A stretch of DNA of 27,498 bases from a virus: IMG/VR virus record IMGVR_UViG_3300005617_000227, positions 1 to 27,498 of that record; one strand, written 5' to 3'. A program made the position numbers and the translations under genes. Each line of letters opens with the position of its first letter. Positions within the stretch are counted from its first letter, which is position 1. The notes beneath the pieces were generated by a model. The model did not search any database, was not told where the DNA came from, and saw only the letters and a program-made list of their open reading frames with translations. Below, one piece after another: positions 1-6,455 of the stretch.

Positions 1-132
1 CAAGGGATTTTCTGGATTTTCGATAAGCCAGACCCGACCGAGACTGCGGTCGCTGCCGGCAACGCGGCCGTCGATGCGAAGCCCGCGTCCGGTGCCGAGG
101 GCGTCACGGGCGCGCCGACCGAGATCAAGTAG
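1..132 (+). CDS. C-terminal fragment of a probable membrane protein
   Basis: The reading frame is open from the first base and ends at TAG 130-132, giving the last 43 residues of a protein whose start lies outside the window. The fragment begins with an aromatic and hydrophobic stretch (QGIFWIFDKP), which could be the end of a transmembrane segment, followed by a flexible tail rich in Ala, Gly, Pro and Thr. The next gene starts on the last base of the stop codon (TAGTG), so the two are almost certainly co-transcribed and translationally coupled. A holin is possible because the neighbour is an exported or membrane protein and an endolysin lies downstream, but the fragment is too short to identify. 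Confidence 0.6.
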   Translation, partial: QGIFWIFDKPDPTETAVAAGNAAVDAKPASGAEGVTGAPTEIK

Positions 133-515
133 TGTCCCCGCGGCGCCGACTCGGACTGGTCGTCGCGGCGATCGCGGCGAGTCACCTGATGGCCAGCCCC
201 GCCCATGGTGATCCATCGCCGCCGACGGCGCCCCTGCCGCCCGGAGGCGGGTTCTGGCATGTCGGTAGCAAGTGGCACCTCACGACCGACGGCGGGTCGC
301 GCGCGGACATGCCGCCGGCATACGTGCTCGACGAACCGACGTGGGTCAAGCTCGACTCCGAGGTCCGGCGACTCCAGACCGTAGAGACCCGATTGACCGC
401 CGAGAACGACAGCTACCGCAAGTCGGCCGCAGCGTGGCGCCCAAGTTGGTGGATCATCGCCGGCGCGGTCGCCACGGGCATCGCGACCGGCTGGTACGTG
501 CACAGCAAGATCTGA
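132..515 (+). CDS. Exported/membrane protein with signal-like N-terminus and C-terminal membrane segment
   Basis: This 127-residue protein starts at GTG 132, overlapping the preceding stop codon by one base. Residues 1-26 look like a signal peptide: basic start, hydrophobic LGLVVAAIAA core, and an SPAHG-type cleavage region. A Pro-rich segment follows (about 27-40), then a short charged coiled-coil-like helix (about 72-95). A C-terminal hydrophobic segment (WWIIAGAVATGIATGWYV, about 105-123) would anchor it in the membrane. This topology and the position beside a possible holin suggest a lysis-related (spanin-like) role. There is no lipobox cysteine as in a classical unimolecular spanin, so this is only a guess. 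The family is not recognised. Confidence 0.65.
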   Translation: MSPRRRLGLVVAAIAASHLMASPAHGDPSPPTAPLPPGGGFWHVGSKWHLTTDGGSRADMPPAYVLDEPTWVKLDSEVRRLQTVETRLTAENDSYRKSAAAWRPSWWIIAGAVATGIATGWYVHSKI

Positions 516-578
516 TTCCCCGCGCGAGCGCCGAGCTCGACGCACAGCAGTCGCGGCGCCGCCGCGGATAGGATCGCC

Positions 579-2243
579 ATGGCCGGAAAGACCCGCACCG
601 TTCGCGTCGTCGATGGGCAGACCGAGAAGAGATGCAGCGCGCCCGATCATCCCGGCGAGCGCTGGACCCCGATCGGGGACTTCGACGTCGACAGCACGCA
701 GCCGAGCGGGAGGCGCTCGCAGTGCGCCGAGTGCTACAACGAGCGCCAGCGCGCGCGGCGCGACCCCGAGGTCGAGCGCAAGCGCAACCGCGCGCAGCGC
801 GCCGAGAACTCCGCGAAGGCCGACGCCGCGACCGAGCGGCAACTCGGTCGCGAGCGCGCCCGCGCCGCGCAGATCACGGCGCTTGCCGAGCGCGAGGCCG
901 CTGCCCGCCGGCGCCGCCTCGAGTCCGACGTCGACCAGCTCCGCCCGGACGACTTCGGCGACGACGAGGACTACGACACGAGCATCGCGAACGAGAAGTC
1001 GTCGAGCGGCCTGTCGCGGCAGGCGAGCGCCGAGAAGCGCCAGGAGTTCTCACGGGGCATGGCGGTTCACGCGCAGGGCGTGCGACGAGCCGCGGTCGCC
1101 GAGGCCTCCGGGCGCGGCGACCTGATCGGCGACATGCCAGCCGAGTCGGGCTCGTACGTCGGCAAGCTAGCCGAGCAGGAGCGCCGGTTCGGCAACCGGC
1201 GCCTCGCGCGATCGCTGTCGCTGTTCGCCGCCGGCGAGGAGCAGGCGCGCCGCCTCTGGAAGATGGCGTGCGACCAGTACCTGACCGGGCGCGTGGTGGC
1301 GTCGGGGTTCGCGATGCGCCCCGCGCGCGCGAAGATCAAGCGGTCGGTCTGCCTGCTGCTGTCCGACCTGCACCTCGGCGCGGACCTGAGTCAGGCCGAC
1401 AACCCGATGCCATTTCGGCAAGTGGAGGAGGCGCGCCGGCTCGAGTACGTGCTGCGCCAGGCGATCGACTACAAGCCCCAGTACCGGAACGACAGCGAGC
1501 TCGTGGTCCTGTTCAACGGCGACCTGATCGAGGGCCTCCTGATGCACGACTTCCGCGACGGTGCGCCGCTGACCGAGCAGAAGGTCGTCTTCCAGAGGTA
1601 CTTCGAGCGATTCGTCGCCGAGTGCGCCCGCGCGTACCCCCGCGTCCGCGTCGAGTGCCAGGCCGGCAACCATGGACGGGATAGGGTGCGCCACCCCGGG
1701 CGCGCGACGAGCTCGAAGTGGGACGGGCACGAGTGCGGCATGTACTACGCGCTCGCGCGCGCGTGCTCGAACCTGAAGAACGTGTCCTGGTCGATCCCGT
1801 TCCGCGCGATCTCGAAGGTCGAGCTCCACGGCCAGTACCTGCTGCTGACGCACGCGGACACCGAGGTCAAGGTCGGCGACCCGGACACCAAGGCGAAGGA
1901 CAACCGCGCGATCATCGACAAGATCAACGCGACGCACATCTACGGCCCCGAGGAGTTCGCCGCGGCCGCGTTCGGCCACTACCACAAGCCGCGCTGGCTG
2001 CCCGGCCGCCCGCAGCTGATCTTCAACAGCGCGCTCGTCCCGCCCAACGGCCACGCGCGATCCTCGGGGTACATCGGCGAAAGTTGCGGCCAGTTCCTCT
2101 GGGAGGCCGTCGAAGGTCACATCGTCGGCGACGTACGCTTCATCGAGGTCGGCGCCGCGCAGGACCGCGACGAGCGGCTCGGGAAGCTGATCGAGCCCTT
2201 CCGCTTCAACCTGGACGCCGACAGCGGGTTCCCGGTCTCGTGA
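579..2243 (+). CDS. Calcineurin-like metallophosphoesterase with N-terminal zinc-binding segment
   Basis: This 554-residue protein starts at ATG 579, with AGGA at 570-573 as a plausible ribosome binding site. Its C-terminal half has the complete motif set of the metallophosphoesterase superfamily: D263-x-H265 (SDLHLG), G-D315, G-N364-H365, H425 (LTHAD) and G-H467-x-H469. These residues bind two metal ions and hydrolyse phosphoesters; the family includes nucleases such as SbcD/Mre11 as well as phosphatases. The N-terminus has C19, H24, C49 and C52, a zinc-ribbon-like arrangement resembling those at the N-termini of some phage HNH proteins. A long Arg/Glu-rich helical stretch (about 53-110) links the two. 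A phage nuclease or DNA-processing enzyme is the likeliest role, but the substrate cannot be told from sequence. The next gene overlaps its stop codon. Confidence 0.88.
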   Translation: MAGKTRTVRVVDGQTEKRCSAPDHPGERWTPIGDFDVDSTQPSGRRSQCAECYNERQRARRDPEVERKRNRAQRAENSAKADAATERQLGRERARAAQITALAEREAAARRRRLESDVDQLRPDDFGDDEDYDTSIANEKSSSGLSRQASAEKRQEFSRGMAVHAQGVRRAAVAEASGRGDLIGDMPAESGSYVGKLAEQERRFGNRRLARSLSLFAAGEEQARRLWKMACDQYLTGRVVASGFAMRPARAKIKRSVCLLLSDLHLGADLSQADNPMPFRQVEEARRLEYVLRQAIDYKPQYRNDSELVVLFNGDLIEGLLMHDFRDGAPLTEQKVVFQRYFERFVAECARAYPRVRVECQAGNHGRDRVRHPGRATSSKWDGHECGMYYALARACSNLKNVSWSIPFRAISKVELHGQYLLLTHADTEVKVGDPDTKAKDNRAIIDKINATHIYGPEEFAAAAFGHYHKPRWLPGRPQLIFNSALVPPNGHARSSGYIGESCGQFLWEAVEGHIVGDVRFIEVGAAQDRDERLGKLIEPFRFNLDADSGFPVS

Positions 2244-2473
2244 AGGCCGCGATCGACGATCTCGCTGCCGCTCTGGCTCGCAACTACGACGTGACGATCG
2301 CGAATGGCGCGGACGAGGACGGTGTCCTGCGATGGCACCTTACCGCGCGGCGTCGCGTTCGATACAGGACCGAGGAGAGCTACTCGCGTGGCCGTCCCTA
2401 TTATGGAGCTCGACCACTCATGATCCGCGGAACAGCGAGCACACTCGAGGAACTGCTCTCGGAAGCTGTGTGA
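2240..2473 (+). CDS. Small protein of unknown function
   Basis: This 77-residue ORF starts at GTG 2240 in a GTGA overlap with the metallophosphoesterase stop and ends at TGA 2471-2473. The protein begins with an amphipathic helix (KAAIDDLAAALARNYDV), has a strongly basic and Tyr-rich middle (RRRVRYRTEESYSRGRPYYG), and ends with another acidic helix (STLEELLSEAV). No family is recognised. The coupled start and the same overlap style as its neighbours support it as a real gene of this operon. Confidence 0.65.
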   Translation: MKAAIDDLAAALARNYDVTIANGADEDGVLRWHLTARRRVRYRTEESYSRGRPYYGARPLMIRGTASTLEELLSEAV

Positions 2474-2649
2474 CCCTGCTCGAGATCATCGCTGCGGCCG
2501 CTGCGCGTTTCGATGCTCGGCCTCTATATCGTGCCAGCCTGGAGGCGCGGCGCGAGCTCGCGGAGCGCGGGAACCCGCCCGCCGTTCCGCGCGTAGTTCA
2601 GGCATGCGTAGACAATCGTTCTTCGGGCTCACGCTCGATGAACTCCTGA
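2470..2649 (+). CDS. Small helical protein of unknown function
   Basis: This 59-residue ORF starts at GTG 2470, overlapping the previous stop by four bases (GTGA), and ends at TGA 2647-2649. The first 40 residues look helical and Ala/Arg-rich (LLEIIAAAAARFDARPLYRASLEARRELAERG); the last 15 residues are poor in hydrophobics. The last 46 bases overlap another small ORF (2604-2708) in a different frame. The coupled start favours translation. No family is recognised. Confidence 0.5.
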   Translation: MTLLEIIAAAAARFDARPLYRASLEARRELAERGNPPAVPRVVQACVDNRSSGSRSMNS

Positions 2650-2708
2650 TCCTGGCCGCGATCGCGGTCGTCCTGGGCGCGAACATCGCGCGCTACCTCG
2701 GGGAGTGA
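2604..2708 (+). CDS. 34-residue single-pass membrane peptide
   Basis: The ORF starts at ATG 2604 and ends at TGA 2706-2708, two bases before the next gene's ATG (2710). The peptide has a basic N-terminus (MRRQSFF) followed by one clear hydrophobic helix (ELLILAAIAVVLGANIARYL). It overlaps the upstream small ORF by 46 bases in another frame. The fit to the gap before the next start and the sharp hydrophobic segment support a real gene. Very small membrane peptides of phages can be holin-like or can modulate host membrane proteins; nothing here decides between these. Confidence 0.5.
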   Translation: MRRQSFFGLTLDELLILAAIAVVLGANIARYLGE

Positions 2709-2709
2709 C

Positions 2710-3009
2710 ATGACCAGCATGGGAATCATGATCAAGGTGTCGCTCATCGAGCGCACCGCCGACTCCACGCCGGCCAAGCCGAAGTGGAAGCGCCGCGACT
2801 ACGTGCTCGCGGGCGCGGACGCGGAGCTGACGATCGCGCACGCGGTCGCGCGCGCGCCGGAGTCGATGCGCGCCGACATGCTGGCGGGCATCGAGGCGCA
2901 GAGCGCGACCACGTTGGGGCCGAACGGAGACCACAAGGTCGTCCTTCACCGCGAGGGCGCCGACGCGCACGGGTGGGTGTCGATCACGCCGATCGAGGTG
3001 GTTCGATGA
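2710..3009 (+). CDS. Hypothetical protein (99 aa)
   Basis: This protein starts at ATG 2710, one base after the preceding TGA; an in-frame ATG at 2719 is an alternative start. It appears to be a soluble alpha/beta protein: an N-terminal strand (MIKVSLIERT), a basic patch (KPKWKRRDYV), a helical middle containing several alanines, and a C-terminal strand region (HKVVLHREG, GWVSITPIEV). No family is recognised. It ends in an ATGA overlap with the next gene. Confidence 0.65.
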   Translation: MTSMGIMIKVSLIERTADSTPAKPKWKRRDYVLAGADAELTIAHAVARAPESMRADMLAGIEAQSATTLGPNGDHKVVLHREGADAHGWVSITPIEVVR

Positions 3010-3194
3010 AGGTGATCACCTCGATCAAGGTCTACGAGATCGACGGTCAGGACGCTCCGTACGGGAGCGAGATTACTATCGAGAGCCACTGGAACAACAG
3101 CGATCTCGTCGAGCTCCGTATCGATGGCACACGCACCACCGTTCGCGCTGACCAGCTCGAGCGCGCGATCGCGAACGCGAGGAACCACAAGTGA
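3006..3194 (+). CDS. Hypothetical small protein (62 aa)
   Basis: The ORF begins at ATG 3006 inside an ATGA overlap and ends with a GTGA overlap onto thyX. The sequence alternates like a small beta-sheet protein (MKVITSIKVYEIDG, SEITIESHW, LVELRIDGTRTTV) followed by one helix (ADQLERAIANARNHK). The family is not recognised. Its coupling on both sides to firm genes makes it very likely real. Confidence 0.65.
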   Translation: MKVITSIKVYEIDGQDAPYGSEITIESHWNNSDLVELRIDGTRTTVRADQLERAIANARNHK

Positions 3195-4000
3195 TCGGCG
3201 CCGAGATTGACTGTCTCGATCATGGCTACGTTGCGCTTGCCGACGTCATGGGCGACGACCGCACGCCCGCGCGCACCGCGCGCACGTCGTACCGCAACCG
3301 CGAGGAGCGCACGGCCGAGGCCGACGGCAAGCTGACGGACTACCTCGTGCGCAACGCGCACACGACGCCGCTCGAGTTCTGCCAGGTGAGGCTCTACATG
3401 AAGCTGCCGATCTTCGTCGCGCGGCAGCTCGTAAGACACAGGACGTGCTCGATCAACGAGGTCTCGTACCGCTACGTGAAGGCCGCGCGCGAGTTCTACG
3501 TGCCCGCGCCCGAGCGGATGCAGCGGAAGAGCGAGAGCAACAAGCAGGGATCCTCGAGCGAAATCGTCGACAACCCAGGCATGTGCGCGAGCTGGATGCG
3601 CTCGGCGTGCGAGACCGCGTTCGACACGTACGAGGCCATCCTCGATGAAGGCCTCGCGCCCGAGCTCGCGCGCACGGTCCTGCCCGTCGCCACGTACACG
3701 GAGTGGTACTGGCAGCAGGACCTTCACAACCTCTTGCACATGCTCCGCCTGCGATTGCACCCGCACGCGCAGTACGAGGTCCGGGTCTACGCTCAGGCGG
3801 TCCTCGACCTGATCCGCCCGGTGTTCCCGACGATCATCGCGGCGTGGGAGAAGCACGTCCGCCCCGTCAAGGACGACTCCGAGGCGCTCGCGAAGTGCCG
3901 CGCCCTGCTGTGGCTGGGAGCGGACGCTCTCGCCGCGCACGCCGACAGCGTCGACAACCTGATCGATCAGATGCGCGCGACCGCGCAGGAGACTACGTGA
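3191..4000 (+). CDS. thyX: Flavin-dependent thymidylate synthase (ThyX)
   Basis: ThyX methylates dUMP to dTMP using methylene-tetrahydrofolate, FAD and NADPH, and so supplies thymidine nucleotides for phage DNA synthesis. The 269-residue protein carries the ThyX signature RHR-x7-S at residues 82-92 (RHRTCSINEVS), followed by YRY, which binds FAD and dUMP. Other family features are an N-terminal strand with the R31-T-S-Y segment, HTTPLEF (57-63) and a C-terminal QWxW-like/HxLLHML region (WYWQQDLHNLLHMLRLRL, about 173-190). The length is normal for the family. The start is GTG 3191 in a GTGA overlap. A nucleotide kinase-like gene lies one gene downstream, forming a small nucleotide-supply cluster. 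Confidence 0.95.
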   Translation: MIGAEIDCLDHGYVALADVMGDDRTPARTARTSYRNREERTAEADGKLTDYLVRNAHTTPLEFCQVRLYMKLPIFVARQLVRHRTCSINEVSYRYVKAAREFYVPAPERMQRKSESNKQGSSSEIVDNPGMCASWMRSACETAFDTYEAILDEGLAPELARTVLPVATYTEWYWQQDLHNLLHMLRLRLHPHAQYEVRVYAQAVLDLIRPVFPTIIAAWEKHVRPVKDDSEALAKCRALLWLGADALAAHADSVDNLIDQMRATAQETT

Positions 4001-4221
4001 AGCTCACGCGCGCGCAGATCGCGGTCTTGAGGAAGCTCTCCGTCGACAGCGTGTGCCCGACCACGACGTCGACAACGGGCCGCTACGTCAGCGGGACAAC
4101 AGCGACTGCGCTCGTGAGACGCGGTCTCGCGAAGCACATAACTGTCGACGGAGAGTTCTGGGTCGGCATCACGAACGAGGGTCGTCAGGCCCTCCGCGCT
4201 CTTGCGCAGGAGACCACGTGA
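3997..4221 (+). CDS. Small winged-helix-like protein, possible DNA-binding regulator
   Basis: This 74-residue protein starts at GTG 3997 (GTGA overlap with thyX). The order of segments resembles a minimal winged helix: a first helix (LTRAQIAVLRKLS), a helix-turn-helix-like part (SGTTATALVRRGLAKHI), and a wing ending in an ITNEGRQALRAL helix. The last part is like the 'xLTxxGRxAL' end seen in many MarR- and PadR-like domains and in small phage proteins. A DNA-binding role is inferred from this resemblance only. It sits between thyX and the nucleotide kinase-like gene and overlaps both. Confidence 0.65.
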   Translation: MKLTRAQIAVLRKLSVDSVCPTTTSTTGRYVSGTTATALVRRGLAKHITVDGEFWVGITNEGRQALRALAQETT

Positions 4222-4790
4222 CCAGGATCATCGCGCTGCTCGGCAGCGCAGGCAGTGGGAAGTCGACCGTGGCGGGCATGCTCGAGGAGTGGCACGGCGC
4301 GCGGCGGTACAGCTTCGCCGACCTGCTCAAGCAGATCGCCATGCGCGCCTTCGATTTCACCCGCGAGCAGTGCTACGGCACCCAGGCGCAGAAGGAGGCC
4401 GTCGACCCGCGCTACAACCGATCTCCGCGCTGGTTCCTGCAGCGCCTCGGCACCGAGGGGGTTCGCGGCGTGCTCGGCGAGAACTTCTGGGTCGATGCCA
4501 CGCTCCGGCGCATCGCCGCCGAGGCACCATTCGTCGCGGTGATCGACGACTGCCGGTTCCCGAACGAGGCCGCGGCCGTTCGCGCCGCCGGCGGATCGGT
4601 CTGGTACCTCGTCGCGCCCGGGGGCGCGGCCACGTCCGCCGACCTCGCGCACGCCTCGGAGTCCCTGATCGCGAGCACGTACGACCCCGCCCGAGACGAG
4701 ATGATCTCGCCAGATCGTCGCGGGCTCGACGATCTCGCGGTCGCCGCGCGCGCGGCTGCGAGCCGCGTACTATCCAAGGAGCACCCATGA
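4218..4790 (+). CDS. P-loop deoxynucleoside monophosphate kinase-like protein
   Basis: The 190-residue protein starts at GTG 4218 (GTGA overlap). It has a Walker A motif at residues 9-17 (GSAGSGKST) and a later IDDCRFPNEA segment (about 113-122). That pattern, DxRFPNE, is typical of phage dNMP kinases such as T4 gp1. The segment between (SFADLLKQIAMRAFDF, then RWFLQRLGTEGVRGVLGENFWVDA) also matches that family, which has a 'K..a..lfg' helix and an R-x-x-LQxxGTExxR stretch. The enzyme would phosphorylate dNMPs, working after ThyX in dTTP supply. Its length is close to the usual size. Confidence 0.85.
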   Translation: MTRIIALLGSAGSGKSTVAGMLEEWHGARRYSFADLLKQIAMRAFDFTREQCYGTQAQKEAVDPRYNRSPRWFLQRLGTEGVRGVLGENFWVDATLRRIAAEAPFVAVIDDCRFPNEAAAVRAAGGSVWYLVAPGGAATSADLAHASESLIASTYDPARDEMISPDRRGLDDLAVAARAAASRVLSKEHP

Positions 4791-5758
4791 CCACCAAGAA
4801 AGAGATCGTCCTCGACTACGCCAGCACCGACGACAACGACCCGCCCGACTGGCACGCCGTGCGCGCCTCGGGCGTCGCGGGCGTGATCATCCGCCGCGCG
4901 TACGGGCTCTACGACCCGTCGCACCGCGCGACCAGCGTCCGCACGGACCCGACGTACGCGCGCGACTCCGCGGCCGCGCGCGCGGCAGGGCTGAAGGTGG
5001 GCGGGTACCTGATGCCCGGATTCCACGCCGGCGGGCCGGCCGCGCGCGAGCAGGTCGGCGTGTTCGACGTCGCCGGCGGCGAGGTCGTCGCGGGCACCGA
5101 TATCCCGCCCGCGATCGACGTCGAATTCTCCGGGCGCGGAATCGTGGACACGGGCCGCTCGCAAGTCGAGGTCGCGGAGTTCGTCGGCGAGCTCGTCGAC
5201 GCGATGCGGACGCGGTACGGCGTCGACCCCGGGATCTACACGAGCCACGTGCAGTGGTGCGACGACAACGGTTTGGGCGGACCGAAGGACCTCGGCGCGC
5301 GCGCGGACGGGTCGCCCCGGCAGGCGTGGCTCTGGAACAAGGTCCCGTACAGGCTCAAGCGCAACTCGCCGCCGGACTCGCACCCGCCAACCCAGCCGCA
5401 CTACGGCGCGGCCGCGTGGGACCGCCTCGACCTGTACCGCGTCCCTCCACCGTGGGACCACGCGGGCTGGTGGTTTTTGCAGTACCAGGGCGACGCGCGA
5501 GGGTGGCCCGGCTTCAAGGGGATCGTCGACGTGAGCGAGTTCAACGCCGCGACGCGCGGTATCGTTGACGGCCGCGTGGCCTGGGCACAGGAGCGGCTCA
5601 ACCGCGCTGGCGCAGGCCACGACTGGGCACTGATCGGCGTCGACGGGGACTTCGGCGCCCAGACCGAGCGTGCCGTGCGCGCTCTGCAGCACGCGCGCGG
5701 GGTTCCGACGACTGGGATCATCGACCTCGCGACGTGGATCGCGCTGGCGTGGTCATGA
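4787..5758 (+). CDS. Endolysin: GH25-like glycoside hydrolase plus peptidoglycan-binding domain
   Basis: This 323-residue protein starts at ATG 4787, with a strong ribosome binding site AAGGAG at 4776-4781. The N-terminal ~245 residues resemble a GH25 lysozyme or related TIM-barrel domain: LDYAS with D10 at the first strand, a central IDVEFSG with D111 and E113 as probable catalytic acids, GIYTSHVQW, and a late WWFLQYQGD strand. Residues about 262-323 (VAWAQERLNRAG ... DGDFGAQTERAVRALQ) are a peptidoglycan-binding type 1 domain. It would cut cell-wall glycan strands at the end of infection. No signal peptide is seen, so release would depend on a holin. It is unusual in sitting directly behind nucleotide-metabolism genes. 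Confidence 0.85.
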   Translation: MTTKKEIVLDYASTDDNDPPDWHAVRASGVAGVIIRRAYGLYDPSHRATSVRTDPTYARDSAAARAAGLKVGGYLMPGFHAGGPAAREQVGVFDVAGGEVVAGTDIPPAIDVEFSGRGIVDTGRSQVEVAEFVGELVDAMRTRYGVDPGIYTSHVQWCDDNGLGGPKDLGARADGSPRQAWLWNKVPYRLKRNSPPDSHPPTQPHYGAAAWDRLDLYRVPPPWDHAGWWFLQYQGDARGWPGFKGIVDVSEFNAATRGIVDGRVAWAQERLNRAGAGHDWALIGVDGDFGAQTERAVRALQHARGVPTTGIIDLATWIALAWS

Positions 5759-5982
5759 CCTCGATCACCGAGTTCTGGCGTCAGGTCGGCAACGGCACGA
5801 ACGACATCGAGCTCATCGAGGAACAGCGCGAGGATCACACGATCGTCATGCACGCACTCCCCGACGGCCGCAAAGTGGTGGCTGTTTGGGACCACAACCA
5901 CCCAGATCCGACGATGCTCCGTCGAGCCGCCGCGTTCTCAGTGGTTACGAAGGTTCGTCGCATGCGCATCGAGCATCCGTAG
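5755..5982 (+). CDS. Hypothetical small protein (75 aa)
   Basis: ATG 5755 lies in an ATGA overlap with the endolysin stop; an earlier in-frame ATG at 5734 is inside the endolysin gene and less likely. The protein has an N-terminal acidic helix (TEFWRQVGNGTNDIELIEEQ), a strand-rich middle (HTIVMHALPDGRKVVAVWDH) and a basic end (VVTKVRRMRIEHP). No family is recognised. Its final codons and stop lie within the first unit of a 19-bp tandem duplication, and it is the last gene before a terminator-like hairpin. Confidence 0.6.
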   Translation: MTSITEFWRQVGNGTNDIELIEEQREDHTIVMHALPDGRKVVAVWDHNHPDPTMLRRAAAFSVVTKVRRMRIEHP

Positions 5983-6007
5983 CACCACCGAGCATCCGTA
6001 GCACCAC
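5970..6007 (+). repeat. Two perfect tandem copies of a 19-bp unit over a stop codon
   Basis: The unit CGAGCATCCGTAGCACCAC occurs at 5970-5988 and again at 5989-6007. The first copy contains the last three codons and the TAG stop of the preceding gene; the second lies in the intergenic region just before the hairpin. This looks like a recent replication-slippage duplication. It gives a second in-frame-independent TAG but no visible function. Confidence 0.9.
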
Positions 6008-6029
6008 ACCGTATCTCTCACACCACACT

Positions 6030-6065
6030 CGAAGGGCCCGTCCACCAACGGGCCCTTCGTCGTTT
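6030..6065 (+). terminator. Probable intrinsic terminator at the end of the first operon
   Basis: A perfect 12-bp inverted repeat has its left arm at 6030-6041 and its right arm at 6048-6059 (CGAAGGGCCCGT / ACGGGCCCTTCG) with a 6-base loop (CCACCA). It is followed by TCGTTT, a poor U tract. It lies between the last gene of the left operon and a new operon start. The stem is strong, but the weak U run leaves the efficiency uncertain; it could act on both strands. Confidence 0.75.
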
Positions 6066-6080
6066 CGAGCACTTCGGATC

Positions 6081-6096
6081 TGGCACGCCAGCCGCA
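6081..6096 (+). promoter_or_regulatory. Candidate sigma-54-like promoter for the second operon
   Basis: TGGCACG (6081-6087) matches the -24 element of sigma-54 promoters fully. GC at 6094-6095 is exactly ten bases after the GG, as the -12 element requires, although the surrounding CCGCAT is a poor match to TTGCA. The site starts 31 bases before ATG 6112, just after the terminator-like hairpin, where a promoter is expected. GG-N10-GC is common by chance in such GC-rich DNA, so this is a candidate only. Confidence 0.35.
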
Positions 6097-6111
6097 TAGT
6101 CCTCGTGAACG

Positions 6112-6453
6112 ATGATGAGCCTCAAGCAGGCCGCTGCGATCTGGGTCGAGAAAGCTCGACGAGCGCAGAATCGCGAGAAAGCTCGTAGGTGGCGCGCCGC
6201 GAATCACGAGAAGGCGAACGCCTGCGCCCGCGAAGGTATGCGTAGATGGTATGCCGCGAACGCTGAGGCTGGTCGCAAGCGAGCCCTCGCGTGGCGTAAC
6301 GCGAATCTCGAGAAGGCGCGGACTCACGAGCGCAGGTGGCGCGCAACGAACACCGAGAAGAAGCTCGAGATCGGCCGCGTGCGGCGCGCCCGCAAGAAAC
6401 TGATCCAGGCTGCGCAGAATCTCAAACCCAAGAAGAATCTCAGGAAGAAATAG
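6112..6453 (+). CDS. Basic, repeat-containing small protein
   Basis: The 113-residue protein starts at ATG 6112 (ATG 6115 is also possible). It is very rich in Arg, Lys, Ala and Trp and is built of about four degenerate 14-20-residue repeats of the form RRWxAxNxEKxxxxA (ARRWRAANHEK, RRWYAANAEA, AWRNANLEK, RRWRATNTEK), ending in a Lys/Arg-rich tail. Similar repeats occur as linkers beside zinc ribbons in phage HNH-endonuclease-type proteins; here neither cysteines nor an HNH motif accompany them. Nucleic-acid binding is plausible from composition. It is the first gene of the operon and ends two bases before the sigma factor start. Confidence 0.65.
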   Translation: MMSLKQAAAIWVEKARRAQNREKARRWRAANHEKANACAREGMRRWYAANAEAGRKRALAWRNANLEKARTHERRWRATNTEKKLEIGRVRRARKKLIQAAQNLKPKKNLRKK

Positions 6454-6455
6454 CG

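Noticed and set aside
4850-4865. Another TGGCACG with GG-N10-GC spacing.
   Set aside because: It is inside the endolysin coding region, and the -12 part (GTGCGC) does not match; shows that such matches arise by chance in this DNA.
5470-5482. GGTTTTTGC run as a second frameshift site.
   Set aside because: It encodes the WWFLQ motif of the endolysin in frame, and no alternative frame continues usefully.
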